Source of the DNA: Sulfuricurvum sp.
GTDB taxonomy: Bacteria > Campylobacterota > Campylobacteria > Campylobacterales > Sulfurimonadaceae
Direction: 5' to 3'
NCBI RefSeq assembly: GCF_028688295.1
Contig: NZ_JAQTYM010000003.1
Span: 17,455-81,454 of the forward strand
Length of the DNA stretch: 64,000 bases
Part shown: positions 47,712 to 58,202 of the stretch, one piece after another
Layout: every line of letters begins with the position of its first letter
How positions within the stretch are numbered: position 1 is the first letter of the stretch
The notes under the pieces: generated by a model
Seen by the model: only the letters and a program-made list of their open reading frames with translations
The model's database searches: none
What the model was told of the DNA's origin: nothing
Made by a program: the position numbers and the translations under genes

Positions 47712-48580
47712 GTCACCAAGCCTCTAAACTCGAAGCATTGGTCAACCAAAATCGAAATATGAGCGCTAAAAAAACGCGGTTCATCGCCATTACAAGTGGG
47801 AAAGGGGGCGTTGGTAAGAGTACCATAAGCTCCAATATGGCATATCTTATGGCGAAGTATGGGCTTAAGGTAGGCATCTTTGACGCCGATATCGGCCTTG
47901 CTAATTTGGACGTCATGTTCAACGTAAAAATTCACAAAAATATTTTACACGTGCTCAAAGGGGAAGCAAGAGTAGAAGATATTTTGATACCGATTGAGAA
48001 AAATCTCGTCCTTATCCCCGGCGAGAGCGGTGAAGAAATTTTTAAATACGCATCAGGCGGATTATTCGAGCGGTTTATGGAGCAAGCGAATGTTCTGGAT
48101 GATTTGGATGTGATGATTATTGACACAGGTGCGGGAATCGGGGAACATATTCAGCTTTTTTTGCGCGCATGTGATGATGTGATCGTTGTTACCGTCCCTG
48201 ATCCGGCGGCGATTACCGATGCTTATGCAACAATTAAGATTACCGCAAGATTACGTAATGAGATTAATGTTATTATGAACCAAGTACGATCATCAAAAGA
48301 GGCTGAAGGATTGTTTGAAAAAATTCATAAAGTGGCACAAGCGAATATCGGTGGCGGATTAATACTTAATTATCTCGGACAAATTACCAGTGACACCAAA
48401 ATTTCAAACTGTATCAAAAAAAGGGCATTATTTACACGTGAGTATCCGACGGCTACCCCGACAACGGAATTAGAGCAGATTGTTAAGCGTATCGCAAAAA
48501 AACTGGAACGCAATGTGCTAGTAGATCCCAAAGAGAGCGGGTTAGGCGGACTGTTTAAACGTTTGATGGAACATTTTTAA
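47708..48580 (+). CDS. flhG: MinD/ParA-like flagellar number regulator FlhG
   Basis: ITSGKGGVGKSTISSNMAY; DADIGLANLDVMF; downstream of flhF. Confidence 0.94.
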   Translation: MSHQASKLEALVNQNRNMSAKKTRFIAITSGKGGVGKSTISSNMAYLMAKYGLKVGIFDADIGLANLDVMFNVKIHKNILHVLKGEARVEDILIPIEKNLVLIPGESGEEIFKYASGGLFERFMEQANVLDDLDVMIIDTGAGIGEHIQLFLRACDDVIVVTVPDPAAITDAYATIKITARLRNEINVIMNQVRSSKEAEGLFEKIHKVAQANIGGGLILNYLGQITSDTKISNCIKKRALFTREYPTATPTTELEQIVKRIAKKLERNVLVDPKESGLGGLFKRLMEHF

Positions 48581-48651
48581 CTCAATAATTAAACCAATAC
48601 GGCGCTAAGTCAGTTTGGTATTTAAGTACTAAAAGAGAAGGGTAAAAAGAT

Positions 48652-48975
48652 ATGCGGGGCTCAAATTTTGTCTCATTTTTAACGGTACAAGGTTTTTTCA
48701 TCGGTATCGTTTTTGGGATATTAAAAGCGAGTTCTGCGGAAAGTTTTTTAGGCTTTGTTCTTCTTATAACGGTCTTTTTTTATCTTTTTTCCCATTTGTG
48801 TGTTGGATTTTTTTTCCAAACATTGGGAGTTAAGTCGAACTCTTTTCCCAAAGCTTCACATGAACATAATCTGGATTTTTTTGTTCGTGAGATTAATAAG
48901 CGGGAACAATTTATCGATGCTTTTTATACCCATAAGGCAGATTTATTAGATGATAATGGGCGGAGACCAGAATGA
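48652..48975 (+). CDS. Small membrane protein between flhG and fliA (HP1033-position)
   Basis: Hydrophobic N-terminal half; conserved position flhG-X-fliA. Confidence 0.65.
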   Translation: MRGSNFVSFLTVQGFFIGIVFGILKASSAESFLGFVLLITVFFYLFSHLCVGFFFQTLGVKSNSFPKASHEHNLDFFVREINKREQFIDAFYTHKADLLDDNGRRPE

Positions 48976-49664
48976 GCGGCGCAAATGTTTATTCTCAGGA
49001 ATTAAAACATCGTGAAGATCAACTCGCCTTGCAGTATCTTCCTGCGGTCAAAGCGATGTCGTTTCGTCTAAAAGAGCGTCTTCCAAGTTCAATTGATTAC
49101 ATGGATTTGTGCGCGATCGGAACCGAGGAATTGGTGAAATTGGCACGTCGTTATGACGAAGCTCAGAATGATTCTTTTTGGGGATATGCGAAGACGCGTG
49201 TGTATGGCGCAATGCTCGATTATCTCCGTTCACTTGATACAGTAAGCCGTTCGAGTCGGAGATTGATCAAAGAGATTGACAGCGCAATCGAAATTTACAT
49301 GGCGGAACACGATGATGAACCGAGTGATGATGAACTCGCAGTTATTTTGGGAATTGAAGTCGAAAAAATTCATGATGCGCGGATTGCTTCGGATATTTAC
49401 ACGGTAATGCCGTTGGATGACCAGTTAGGGACTCCAGAGGAGAGCGGTATGCTTGAGAGAATAGAGCATGAAGATTTGGTTGAAGCCATCCAAAAGGTTT
49501 TGATGAGCTTTGAAGAGCGGGAACAAATCATTATTCAGCTCTACTATTTTGAGGAACTAACGCTAAAAGAGATTAGCGAAATCGTTAACATCACAGAATC
49601 ACGTATTTCACAAATTCACAAATCGGTCATCAGGCGGATTAAAGATGCAGTAGGAGGGCAATAA
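48972..49664 (+). CDS. fliA: Flagellar sigma-28 factor FliA
   Basis: Sigma-28 region 2 (SFWGYAKTRVYGAMLDYLRSLD) and region 4 (LTLKEISEIVNITESRISQIHKSVIRRIK). Confidence 0.95.
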   Translation: MSGANVYSQELKHREDQLALQYLPAVKAMSFRLKERLPSSIDYMDLCAIGTEELVKLARRYDEAQNDSFWGYAKTRVYGAMLDYLRSLDTVSRSSRRLIKEIDSAIEIYMAEHDDEPSDDELAVILGIEVEKIHDARIASDIYTVMPLDDQLGTPEESGMLERIEHEDLVEAIQKVLMSFEEREQIIIQLYYFEELTLKEISEIVNITESRISQIHKSVIRRIKDAVGGQ

Positions 49665-50761
49665 TGGCTGATATTTTATCCCAAGAAGAGATTGATGCCC
49701 TTTTAGACGTTGTGGATGATGAGGGGGATAGTGCTCTAGAATCAGGAGATGACTCCCTCTTTTCACAACGTCAAATTACACTGTATGATTTTAAACGTCC
49801 AAACCGTGTATCCAAAGAGCAACTACGTGCTTTTCGAGGAATTCATGACAAGATGGCCCGTTCCATCGCCTCTCAGATTTCGGCGATTATGCGCTCCATC
49901 GTTGAGATACAGCTCCATTCGGTCGATCAGATGACCTATGGGGAATTCTTGATGTCACTTCCCAATCCGACCAGTTTTAACGTTTTTTCGATGAAGCCGT
50001 TAGAAGGAAACGGTGTTTTGGAGATCAATCCCTCTATTGCGTTTCCGATGTTGGATCGTATTTTGGGCGGAAAAGGTGAACCTTTCGAAGCCAATCGTGA
50101 ATTTTCGGATATTGAACTCTCTTTGTTCGAAACAATTTTACGGGTAATGATGGCGACACTTCGAGAAGCATGGGGCCCCGTGACCGATTTATACCCACAG
50201 GTAGAGTCAAAAGAGTCAAGCCCGAATGTTGTACAGATCGTTGCTCAAAATGAGATCGTTGTTATGGTCGTTATGGAGATCATTATTGGACACAGTTCGG
50301 GGATGATGAATATATGTTATCCTGTTATCGCATTGGAGCCGGTATTGCCGAAGCTTGCCAGTCGTGATTTGATGCTTAACGAAACCAGTGCGAAAAAAAG
50401 CCGTAATCAAGAGCTACAAGTCCTCCTAGGGGGAGCTCATGTGAATATTGAAGTCAATCTTGGTGAAGCGGAATTAAGCTTACATGAGTTACTGGAATTA
50501 GGTGAGGGCGATATAATACGGCTGAATATTCCGGCGGATGATGTGGTAAATGTAAGTGTTGATGGTAAAGAACGCTTCGTCGGTCATATGGGACTACGAC
50601 GATTTCGTAAGTCGATTCAAATTACCTCGATTATTGATACGGAAAAAGATGCAGTTAAGCGTGCGCTTAAAGAGTTTGAAACGAAACGTAAAGCACGTAT
50701 CAGCGGTGTAAAAGAGATGATTCGCGGGCCATTAGAAGATGAGGAGAATGATGATGAGTGA
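49664..50761 (+). CDS. fliM: Flagellar motor switch protein FliM
   Basis: MADILSQEEIDALLD; IALEPVLPKL; C-terminal SpoA domain. Confidence 0.95.
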   Translation: MADILSQEEIDALLDVVDDEGDSALESGDDSLFSQRQITLYDFKRPNRVSKEQLRAFRGIHDKMARSIASQISAIMRSIVEIQLHSVDQMTYGEFLMSLPNPTSFNVFSMKPLEGNGVLEINPSIAFPMLDRILGGKGEPFEANREFSDIELSLFETILRVMMATLREAWGPVTDLYPQVESKESSPNVVQIVAQNEIVVMVVMEIIIGHSSGMMNICYPVIALEPVLPKLASRDLMLNETSAKKSRNQELQVLLGGAHVNIEVNLGEAELSLHELLELGEGDIIRLNIPADDVVNVSVDGKERFVGHMGLRRFRKSIQITSIIDTEKDAVKRALKEFETKRKARISGVKEMIRGPLEDEENDDE

Positions 50762-51614
50762 TTTTGCAGGAGTATTTGCAAGCGAGGCAGTTGCCACGAT
50801 TGAGGGGTTAACGGGTCAGGCACCTTCTATTGCTCTTAAAGAAGCTGAAGATATCTCGATTGTCTCTAATGTTATCCCTCCCATCGCGTTAATCCACGTC
50901 AGTTTTAGCGGCGATGCCTCAGGAAAAGGGATCATAATGATGCCTCCTCAGCTCGCGACTGCATTGGGTGACATGATGCTCGGTGGTGATGGTGAGGGCA
51001 AAGACGATATGTCCGATGAAGATTTAGATGCGGCAAAAGAGATTGTTTCAAATATTGTTGGAGCTATGAGCACCACATTCTCTTCTCAAAAAGAGCTCCC
51101 TAAATTTACGATCAAACCTGAACGTGCAGAGTTTATCGCTGAAAATGGCGAGGTTAGTCTCGATGCGTTCAGCAAAATGTTTGTTTTTGCTTTCACCTTG
51201 GGCTCTATTAATTCTTTGATGATGTTCGCTATTGATGCTGGGATTAATACTGCTTTGAGTGGAAATAAATCTTCTGTAGCCCCTACGGCGACGGGGAGTA
51301 TTTTTGATGAACCCTCCATCGAACCGGCGGTAAAACTCGAAGAGGGTGAGATGAAAAATATCTCTCTCATTATGGATGTTAAACTTCCTGTTCGCGTCCG
51401 TATCGGAAAGAAAAAAATGCTCCTAAAAGATGTCCTTAGTATGGATATCGGATCGGTTATCGAACTTAACCAACTGGCGAATGATCCACTCGATATTTTA
51501 GTAGATGATCATGTGATTGCTCAGGGCGAAGTGGTGATCGTAGATGGGAATTTTGGTGTTCAAATTACCTCTATCGGAACCAAACGGGATCGTCTGAATA
51601 AACTCAAAGGGTAG
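50754..51614 (+). CDS. fliY: Flagellar motor switch phosphatase FliY/FliN
   Basis: CheC-like region plus C-terminal FliN domain (ISLIMDVKLPVRVRIGKKKMLLKDVLSMDIGSVIELN); overlaps fliM. Confidence 0.92.
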   Translation: MSDFAGVFASEAVATIEGLTGQAPSIALKEAEDISIVSNVIPPIALIHVSFSGDASGKGIIMMPPQLATALGDMMLGGDGEGKDDMSDEDLDAAKEIVSNIVGAMSTTFSSQKELPKFTIKPERAEFIAENGEVSLDAFSKMFVFAFTLGSINSLMMFAIDAGINTALSGNKSSVAPTATGSIFDEPSIEPAVKLEEGEMKNISLIMDVKLPVRVRIGKKKMLLKDVLSMDIGSVIELNQLANDPLDILVDDHVIAQGEVVIVDGNFGVQITSIGTKRDRLNKLKG

Positions 51615-51617
51615 AAA

Positions 51618-52403
51618 GTGCCACATCGACGAGGGAAAAAGAAAGAGTACCAAAGTAATCGTTACGTAAAAGACATAAAGTCAGCGGATGTTTGGAGTGT
51701 CTTTAAGATTATTGCCGACTTTGTACAGGGGTTTGATGAATTAGGAGACCTTGGTCCATCGGTAACGATTTTCGGAAGTGCACGGTTGGATGAAAATCAC
51801 CCTTATTATAAGCAAGCTACGGAATTGGCAAGTATGCTTGGAGAACGGGGATACAACATCATAACCGGCGGTGGCCCCGGAGTGATGGAAGCGGCTAATC
51901 GCGGAGCGTATGATCATGAAAATGTTGAATCTATTGGGCTTAATATTGAACTTCCAGAAGAGCAGCAACCCAATCCATACATTACCAAAGGGAGAAGCTT
52001 CGATTACTTTTTCTCTCGTAAAGTGATGCTTGTCAAATATTCAATGGCATACGTCATTTTTCCAGGAGGGTTTGGAACGCTTGATGAGATGTTTGAAGCA
52101 TTGACGTTGATACAAACCCGAAAAGTTTGGGGAGTGCGTTTATTTGTTATCGGAACAGACTTTTACGCGCCATTAATGCAGTTTATTAACGATAAAATGC
52201 TTGCTGAGGGGATGATTGAACCCAAAGATGTGCGTTTAATAACGCTGACGGATGATTTGGCTTTTGTGGTTCAAGAGATTGAAAAATCACTGGTTGCACA
52301 AATGGCAACCTTGGAAAAAGAAGGTTTGGACGATACAAAGTATTACAAAGTTCTTTCTTCGTATTTTGATAATAGACCAATATGTGATGGGAGCCCTATT
52401 TAA
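51618..52403 (+). CDS. LOG-family TIGR00730 Rossmann-fold protein
   Basis: VTIFGSARLDE; GGGPGVMEAANRGA; FPGGFGTLDEMFEALTLIQT; GTG start. Confidence 0.92.
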   Translation: MPHRRGKKKEYQSNRYVKDIKSADVWSVFKIIADFVQGFDELGDLGPSVTIFGSARLDENHPYYKQATELASMLGERGYNIITGGGPGVMEAANRGAYDHENVESIGLNIELPEEQQPNPYITKGRSFDYFFSRKVMLVKYSMAYVIFPGGFGTLDEMFEALTLIQTRKVWGVRLFVIGTDFYAPLMQFINDKMLAEGMIEPKDVRLITLTDDLAFVVQEIEKSLVAQMATLEKEGLDDTKYYKVLSSYFDNRPICDGSPI

Positions 52404-53422
52404 TGGCAAAAAAAGTATTGATTGGAATGAGCGGCGGGGTTGACTCCACCGTTTCTACCCTACTGCTTAAAGAGCAGGGCTATGAGGTAGAGGGAGTTTA
52501 TATGAAACTCCACTCCAAACCAGGCTATCATGAGATTCATCAGATTCGTGCGCAGAAGGCGGCTGATTTTGCGGGAGTAAAACTCCATATCCTCGATTTA
52601 CAAGAGGAATTTAACGAAAAAGTTTTTACCCCTTTTATCGAAACATACAAAGAGGGGAAAACCCCTAACCCGTGTGCATTATGTAATCGAAATATTAAAT
52701 TCGGTGCGATGGTTGCATTTGCTGATTCTCTAGGGGCTGATTACGTTGCTACTGGGCATTACATTCGGCATGATGGACAATATCTTCTTCAAGCACATGA
52801 TGATACGAAAGATCAAAGCTATTTTCTCTTTTACATTGACCCCGCATTGGTGAAACGATTATTATTTCCTCTTGGTGAACGGCACAAAAGTGATATCAAA
52901 GCCTTCGCCGCGAGTGTCGAGGGGTTAGAATCATTCGCTTCTCAGGGTGAATCGAGTGAAATCTGTTTTGTCGAAACCACCTATATGGATGTGTTAAAAC
53001 CCTACGTTGCCGTTGATCAAGAAGGGGATGTTCTCGATATGGAAGGTAAAGTTGTCGGTAAACACAAAGGATACATGCACTATACGATTGGAAAGCGAAA
53101 AGGGTTTAATGTTCACGGTGCCCATGATCCGCACTTCGTTGTTGAGATCAAACCTGAAACGAATCAAATCGTCGTTGGAACGCGAGAAGATTTAGAGTGT
53201 AGACGTGTTGATCTCGAACGGGTTAATAGATTCGATGATCGCACTGAATTTGATTGTGAAATAAAACTCCGCTACCGTACAACGGCGGTAAAATGCCATG
53301 TCGTTATCGATGGCACGCATGCACACGTAGAACTTCAAGAACCGGTTTTCGGAGTCGCTTCAGGACAAGCCGGAGTCTTTTATGAGGGTGAAAAATTACT
53401 CGGCGGGGGTTGGATCGTTTGA
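52403..53422 (+). CDS. mnmA: tRNA-specific 2-thiouridylase MnmA
   Basis: IGMSGGVDSTVSTLLL; NPCALCNRNIKFG; SSEICFV. Confidence 0.96.
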   Translation: MAKKVLIGMSGGVDSTVSTLLLKEQGYEVEGVYMKLHSKPGYHEIHQIRAQKAADFAGVKLHILDLQEEFNEKVFTPFIETYKEGKTPNPCALCNRNIKFGAMVAFADSLGADYVATGHYIRHDGQYLLQAHDDTKDQSYFLFYIDPALVKRLLFPLGERHKSDIKAFAASVEGLESFASQGESSEICFVETTYMDVLKPYVAVDQEGDVLDMEGKVVGKHKGYMHYTIGKRKGFNVHGAHDPHFVVEIKPETNQIVVGTREDLECRRVDLERVNRFDDRTEFDCEIKLRYRTTAVKCHVVIDGTHAHVELQEPVFGVASGQAGVFYEGEKLLGGGWIV

Positions 53423-54277
53423 TTCTTCACTCAAGGGGAGTGTCGTAGGTTCAAGTACATTCTCATCCGCTAAGGGGAGGTTGTTTTCGATCTCTTCAGT
53501 AGGGAATAACTCAATTACAGATTCCGTTTCATTATTTTCGACCGCTATTTCTTCTTTTTTAGGAGGTGCCATCACCTCTTGGTATTGAGGTATGACTATT
53601 CCTCTGCGTTTCATGATTTTATAGATGATACGGGCTCGGTTTTTAACGTACTTTTGGCTTCCTATCGGATTGTATTTGATCGGATTTGGGAGTACAGCCG
53701 CTAAACGTGCCGCTTCTCTGCCCGTCAAATTTTTCGCACTTTTATGATAGTAATGGCGCGCAGCTGCTTCGATACCGAATATCCCATCTCCCCATTCGGC
53801 CACATTGAGGTAAATCTCTAAAATACGGCGTTTTGAAACGGTATTTTCGATACGCCAGGTAATGATCGCTTCTTTGACTTTACGAACGGGATTTTTACTG
53901 GGGGAGAGATAGAGATTTTTCGAGAGCTGTTGGCTGATAGTGCTTCCGCCGGCAACTACCCCTTTTTTGAGACTTCTCTCGATGGCATTTTCCATCCCCT
54001 TGACATCAAAACCGTCATGATTCCAAAAACCGTCATCTTCGGCGATGAGAACCGCTTTGATTACGTTCGGAGAGATTTTGGAGATCGGGACCCATTTGTG
54101 GGTAATTTCCATCTCTTTATTCTTTTCTGCCCATTCTTCTTGGCGATATTCCATAAAAGCGGTAGGTATAGGTCTAATATCGTTTAAGTCTGAGATATTC
54201 GGATAGATAAAATAACGGCCGATATCGATGAAGCCTCCAAGAAGCAGGGCTAAAAAAAGCAGTTTGAATTTTGACAT
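53396..54277 (-). CDS. mtgA: Monofunctional biosynthetic peptidoglycan transglycosylase
   Basis: VLIAEDDGFWNHDGFD; GGSTISQQLSKNLYLSPSKNPVRKVKEAI; C-terminal acidic tail overlaps mnmA. Confidence 0.93.
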   Translation of the reverse strand: MSKFKLLFLALLLGGFIDIGRYFIYPNISDLNDIRPIPTAFMEYRQEEWAEKNKEMEITHKWVPISKISPNVIKAVLIAEDDGFWNHDGFDVKGMENAIERSLKKGVVAGGSTISQQLSKNLYLSPSKNPVRKVKEAIITWRIENTVSKRRILEIYLNVAEWGDGIFGIEAAARHYYHKSAKNLTGREAARLAAVLPNPIKYNPIGSQKYVKNRARIIYKIMKRRGIVIPQYQEVMAPPKKEEIAVENNETESVIELFPTEEIENNLPLADENVLEPTTLPLSEESNDPTPAE

Positions 54278-54897
54278 TAGTGATCCATATTGAGTTTAGG
54301 CAGATGCCATTGTTTGGTATACGCTAAAAGGCGCAAAAAGATTGCAAAAGTTGCAACACCGGCAACGCCCCACGTATTGATCATATCCATTTGGGCTAAA
54401 ACCAGGAGTAAAACGGAAACGATGATAGCGATGGAGCCATAAAAATCGCTGATAAGAACAGAGGGAACCTGATTAATCATCGTATCACGTAATACACCGC
54501 CGCCGACTGCTGTGAGAAAGCTCAAGATCATAACACCGAAAAAGTTAAACTCTACCTCGATCGCTAGAAGTGCTCCGGTGATACTAAACGCCACCAACCC
54601 AATCGTATCAGAGATGATAAAAAGCCATTGACGCTCCAACTGTTTACGACGATACAAACGAAAAGCAAAAGCAAGGAGGATAGTTAATATGACCGTGATA
54701 GCAGGATAGTATTCGTTAAAAGCAAAAGGAGTTCGTCCCAGAATGACATCGCGCACGACTCCGCCGCCAAGTGCAGTAAGAGAGGCAGAGATGATCAGAC
54801 CGAGGAGATCGAGATTGTTGCGTACTCCGACCAAAAAACCGCTCAGAGTAAAGGCGACAATTCCGAGAATATCGGCGGCTACTACGAGATCAAACAT
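54277..54897 (-). CDS. UPF0126/TRIC-family membrane protein
   Basis: Two GLRDV-like repeats: TALGGGVVRDVILGRTPFAF and TAVGGGVLRDTMINQVP; start at MFDLVV. Confidence 0.9.
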   Translation of the reverse strand: MFDLVVAADILGIVAFTLSGFLVGVRNNLDLLGLIISASLTALGGGVVRDVILGRTPFAFNEYYPAITVILTILLAFAFRLYRRKQLERQWLFIISDTIGLVAFSITGALLAIEVEFNFFGVMILSFLTAVGGGVLRDTMINQVPSVLISDFYGSIAIIVSVLLLVLAQMDMINTWGVAGVATFAIFLRLLAYTKQWHLPKLNMDH

Positions 54898-55426
54898 TCG
54901 GTGCGCGGTAGTTTTCTTTGAAACTAACGTAACGTGCGGCGGAGGCGTAAAGTTCTGCAACCTCTTCATCAGTAAGGGAACGAACGACTTTTGCGGGGCT
55001 TCCCATGATGAGAGAACGGGGAGGGAAAACTTTGTTTTTCGTGACTAAAGCACCTGCTCCGACAATGGACTCTTTGCCGATTACGGCACCATCGAGGATC
55101 GTGGCGGACATTCCGATCAAGCAGGCATCTTCGATCGTACAACCGTGTAGCATGACTCGATGCCCTACGGTCACGTCATTACCGATGATAGTGGGATAAC
55201 CATCTGACATGTCGTCACGTTTGTGGTGGGTGACGTGAACCATGCTTAAATCTTGGATATTGGAGCGATCACCGATAGTGATAAAGTGGACATCACCGCG
55301 TACGACGCAGCCAAACCAGATGCTGACATCTTCCCCCATCGATACCCGTCCGATGACATCGGCGGAGTCTGCAATCCAAACACGTTCTTTTATCTCAGGG
55401 GTGTAGTGCAAATAATTGCCAATCAT
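54890..55426 (-). CDS. Gamma carbonic anhydrase family protein
   Basis: Left-handed beta-helix repeats; VIGRVSMGEDVSIWFGCVVRGDVHFITIGDRSNIQDLSMVHVTHHK; start at MIGNYL. Confidence 0.93.
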   Translation of the reverse strand: MIGNYLHYTPEIKERVWIADSADVIGRVSMGEDVSIWFGCVVRGDVHFITIGDRSNIQDLSMVHVTHHKRDDMSDGYPTIIGNDVTVGHRVMLHGCTIEDACLIGMSATILDGAVIGKESIVGAGALVTKNKVFPPRSLIMGSPAKVVRSLTDEEVAELYASAARYVSFKENYRAPNV

Positions 55427-55439
55427 TGGTATCCTCTTA

Positions 55440-57539
55440 TCAGCTCTCCTTGAAGAGGCGTGTAGTGAGTTGCTGCACGTAATTCGGAGTCTGTTTTTTG
55501 ACCGAATTATACACTTTGTTGGTATGGGTTTCAACGATTTGGTGGCTATCGATCAGATTCTGCCCATCGTGTGTCACTTTAACATAGGTTCCATCATTTT
55601 TCAACTCATGTGCTAGGACATTATCAGACGTTTGCAATTGCAAAATTTGGATGAGCTTGTTGGAGGCCTCTTCACCGGCAATCGGCGTTAGAAGCTCGAT
55701 ACGTCGCAACAGATTCCTCGGCATCCAATCGGCGCTAGAGATATACGTTTGCGGCGTCGAGTGTTTAAAGTAAAAAATTCGGGCGTGTTCGAGATATTTT
55801 CCGATAATGGAGATGACACGAATGTTATCACTCATCCCCTCAACACCAGGGCGTAAACAGCAGACCCCACGGATGATAAGCTCGATTTTTACCCCCGCTT
55901 GTGATGCTTTATAAAGGGCACGGATGATATCTTCATCGACCAGTGCATTCATTTTAGCGATGATGATTCCCTCGGCTCCCATACGTGTTTCATTATGGAT
56001 TAGGGAGAGAATTTTTGGTTTGATCTGGGTCGGTGCCATGTAAAGCTCGTTGAGTTTCCCTTTTTTACTAAATCCAGTCAAAAAGTGGAAAAATCGGGTC
56101 ATATCGTAGGTGATTGCATCGTTACTGGTCATGTAACTGATATCGGTATAGACGGTTGCGGTAGAGGGGTTGTAGTTTCCTGTTCCCAAATGGGCGTATT
56201 GTTTAAGTTTTCCATCTACGCGACGGGTGATGAGCGCCGCTTTCGCATGAACTTTAAAGCCTGTGATGCCGTAGATAACATGCGCTCCGGCACTCTCTAG
56301 TGCTTTTGCCCATTGAAGATTATTCTCTTCATCAAAACGGGCTCGCAGTTCAACCATAACCGTTACTTGTTTGCCCGATTCGGCTGCTGCGATGAGTGAT
56401 TGGACGATGACTGATTTGGAGCCTGAACGGTAGAGCGTCATACGGATAGAGACGACGTCTGGATCTTTTGCTGCCGTTTGGATGAGGCGAACTACCGGCT
56501 CAAAACTCTCAAAAGGGTGATAAATAACGAGATCTTGTTTGTCTAAAATGGTATAAAGGCTCTCATCTGAATCAAGCGGCGGAAGATTACGAGGTTTGAA
56601 GCTTGGACTCGTGAGATGGGCAAAATCTTTGTTTCCGACTACCTGCCAGAGAGCTCCAAGATTGAGATAGGTTTGGAAACGATAAATATCATCTTTGAAA
56701 ACATTGGCATGACGGTTAAAGAAATTGAGAAGATCATCATCGGCATGATTACTGAGTTCAAGACGGACGATTTCCCCTTTTTTACGCAGTTTTAACCCCT
56801 CTTCGAGGATCTCCATAAAATCATCCGCTTCCTCTTCTTCAATCGCGATATCGGCATTTCGGGTGATACGAAATGCTGAGAATTTGATGAGTTCATAGCC
56901 GGGGAAGAGGTCTTGGATGTGCTCAGAGACGATGCTTCCTATCGGGATATAGATACGGTTGTCGATATCGACAAAACGAGGTAGCACGCGTGGTATACGG
57001 ATAATCCCATAACGCTCAACGCTTGTGTCATCTTTGTCCCGAAGTTTCACGATTTGCCCAAAACTAAGATTATTAAGATGTGGGAAAGGGTGAGTAGCGT
57101 CGACCGCAATTGGAACGATAACCGGATAGATGTTCTCTTTAAAATATTTATCCAATATTTGCTGTTGTTGAGGCGTTGTCTCTTTATAGGATTTAAAAAA
57201 TATCCCCTCTTTTTCGAGTTTTTCCATAATTCCTAGAAGACATTCTTCTACCTCTTGCTGCTCTTTATGCAGATAAGAACGGATTTCACGCAGTTGGTGC
57301 AAAGGGGTAAACCGGTCCGCTCCTGAGACATTGACACCGGCGCTGAAGAGTTTTTTAAGCCCCGCGATACGGATCATGTAAAACTCGTCAAGATTGGTTC
57401 CATAAATCGCCAAAAACTTGAGTCGTTCAAAAAGAGGTAGAGATTCCTCTTGTGCTTGTTTTAAAACACGGGTGTTAAATTGGAGCCAAGAAAGCTCTCG
57501 ATTGATATAAAGTGCTGGATCTTTGTAATTATTAGGCAT
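55440..57539 (-). CDS. ppk1: Polyphosphate kinase 1
   Basis: YINRELSWLQFNTRVL; RMTLYRSGSKSVIVQSL; GFKVHAKAALITRR. Confidence 0.96.
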   Translation of the reverse strand: MPNNYKDPALYINRELSWLQFNTRVLKQAQEESLPLFERLKFLAIYGTNLDEFYMIRIAGLKKLFSAGVNVSGADRFTPLHQLREIRSYLHKEQQEVEECLLGIMEKLEKEGIFFKSYKETTPQQQQILDKYFKENIYPVIVPIAVDATHPFPHLNNLSFGQIVKLRDKDDTSVERYGIIRIPRVLPRFVDIDNRIYIPIGSIVSEHIQDLFPGYELIKFSAFRITRNADIAIEEEEADDFMEILEEGLKLRKKGEIVRLELSNHADDDLLNFFNRHANVFKDDIYRFQTYLNLGALWQVVGNKDFAHLTSPSFKPRNLPPLDSDESLYTILDKQDLVIYHPFESFEPVVRLIQTAAKDPDVVSIRMTLYRSGSKSVIVQSLIAAAESGKQVTVMVELRARFDEENNLQWAKALESAGAHVIYGITGFKVHAKAALITRRVDGKLKQYAHLGTGNYNPSTATVYTDISYMTSNDAITYDMTRFFHFLTGFSKKGKLNELYMAPTQIKPKILSLIHNETRMGAEGIIIAKMNALVDEDIIRALYKASQAGVKIELIIRGVCCLRPGVEGMSDNIRVISIIGKYLEHARIFYFKHSTPQTYISSADWMPRNLLRRIELLTPIAGEEASNKLIQILQLQTSDNVLAHELKNDGTYVKVTHDGQNLIDSHQIVETHTNKVYNSVKKQTPNYVQQLTTRLFKES

Positions 57540-57608
57540 GATTGTTACCGATTTTGGTTTTAAGTTAACGGGATTATATTATACTTATCGTTACAAAAAA
57601 GGAACACT

Positions 57609-58202
57609 ATGTCTACATTTCAAATTTTAATGCTTGGTGCGACACTTTTTTTCGCATATCAGATCTATCGACACGTCCAAACCTTGGAAGATGCGCCAGA
57701 AAAAAAAGCTGACGTAAACGAATCTGCAGCTGTTGCAAATATCCCCACGGCAGAGGCTTTAGTAGCGCAAGCAGACCATGCGTATGAGAGCGGAGAGATT
57801 GAAACTGCCAAAGATGCACTCACAGAGGCATCACAAATTGAGCCGAATAACCCCGAAATCATTAACAAATTAGCTTTTGTCACTGCAAAGAGCGGAGATA
57901 CGCTAAAAGGGATCGAATTATATGAACGCTCATTGGAACTTGATGAAAATGATGATTTGACGCACAATGCGATCGCCTCTTTGTATCGACAAGAGATGGC
58001 TTACGAACGTGCTCAAGATCATTATCGTAAAGCGATTGAAATTGATGATGAGTATGCACTGACATTTTACAATTACGGAAATTTATTAGTAGATATGGGT
58101 AATATTGAGGAAGCGAGAAGTATGTATAAACGTGCTTTGGAAATTGATAGCGACTTCTCACAAGCCCGCGAAGCACTTTTATCGCTAGGGAGTACCCAAT
58201 GA
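57609..58202 (+). CDS. TPR-repeat protein, membrane anchored
   Basis: N-terminal TM then tandem TPRs (GNIEEARSMYKRALEIDSDFSQAREALLSL). Confidence 0.88.
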   Translation: MSTFQILMLGATLFFAYQIYRHVQTLEDAPEKKADVNESAAVANIPTAEALVAQADHAYESGEIETAKDALTEASQIEPNNPEIINKLAFVTAKSGDTLKGIELYERSLELDENDDLTHNAIASLYRQEMAYERAQDHYRKAIEIDDEYALTFYNYGNLLVDMGNIEEARSMYKRALEIDSDFSQAREALLSLGSTQ

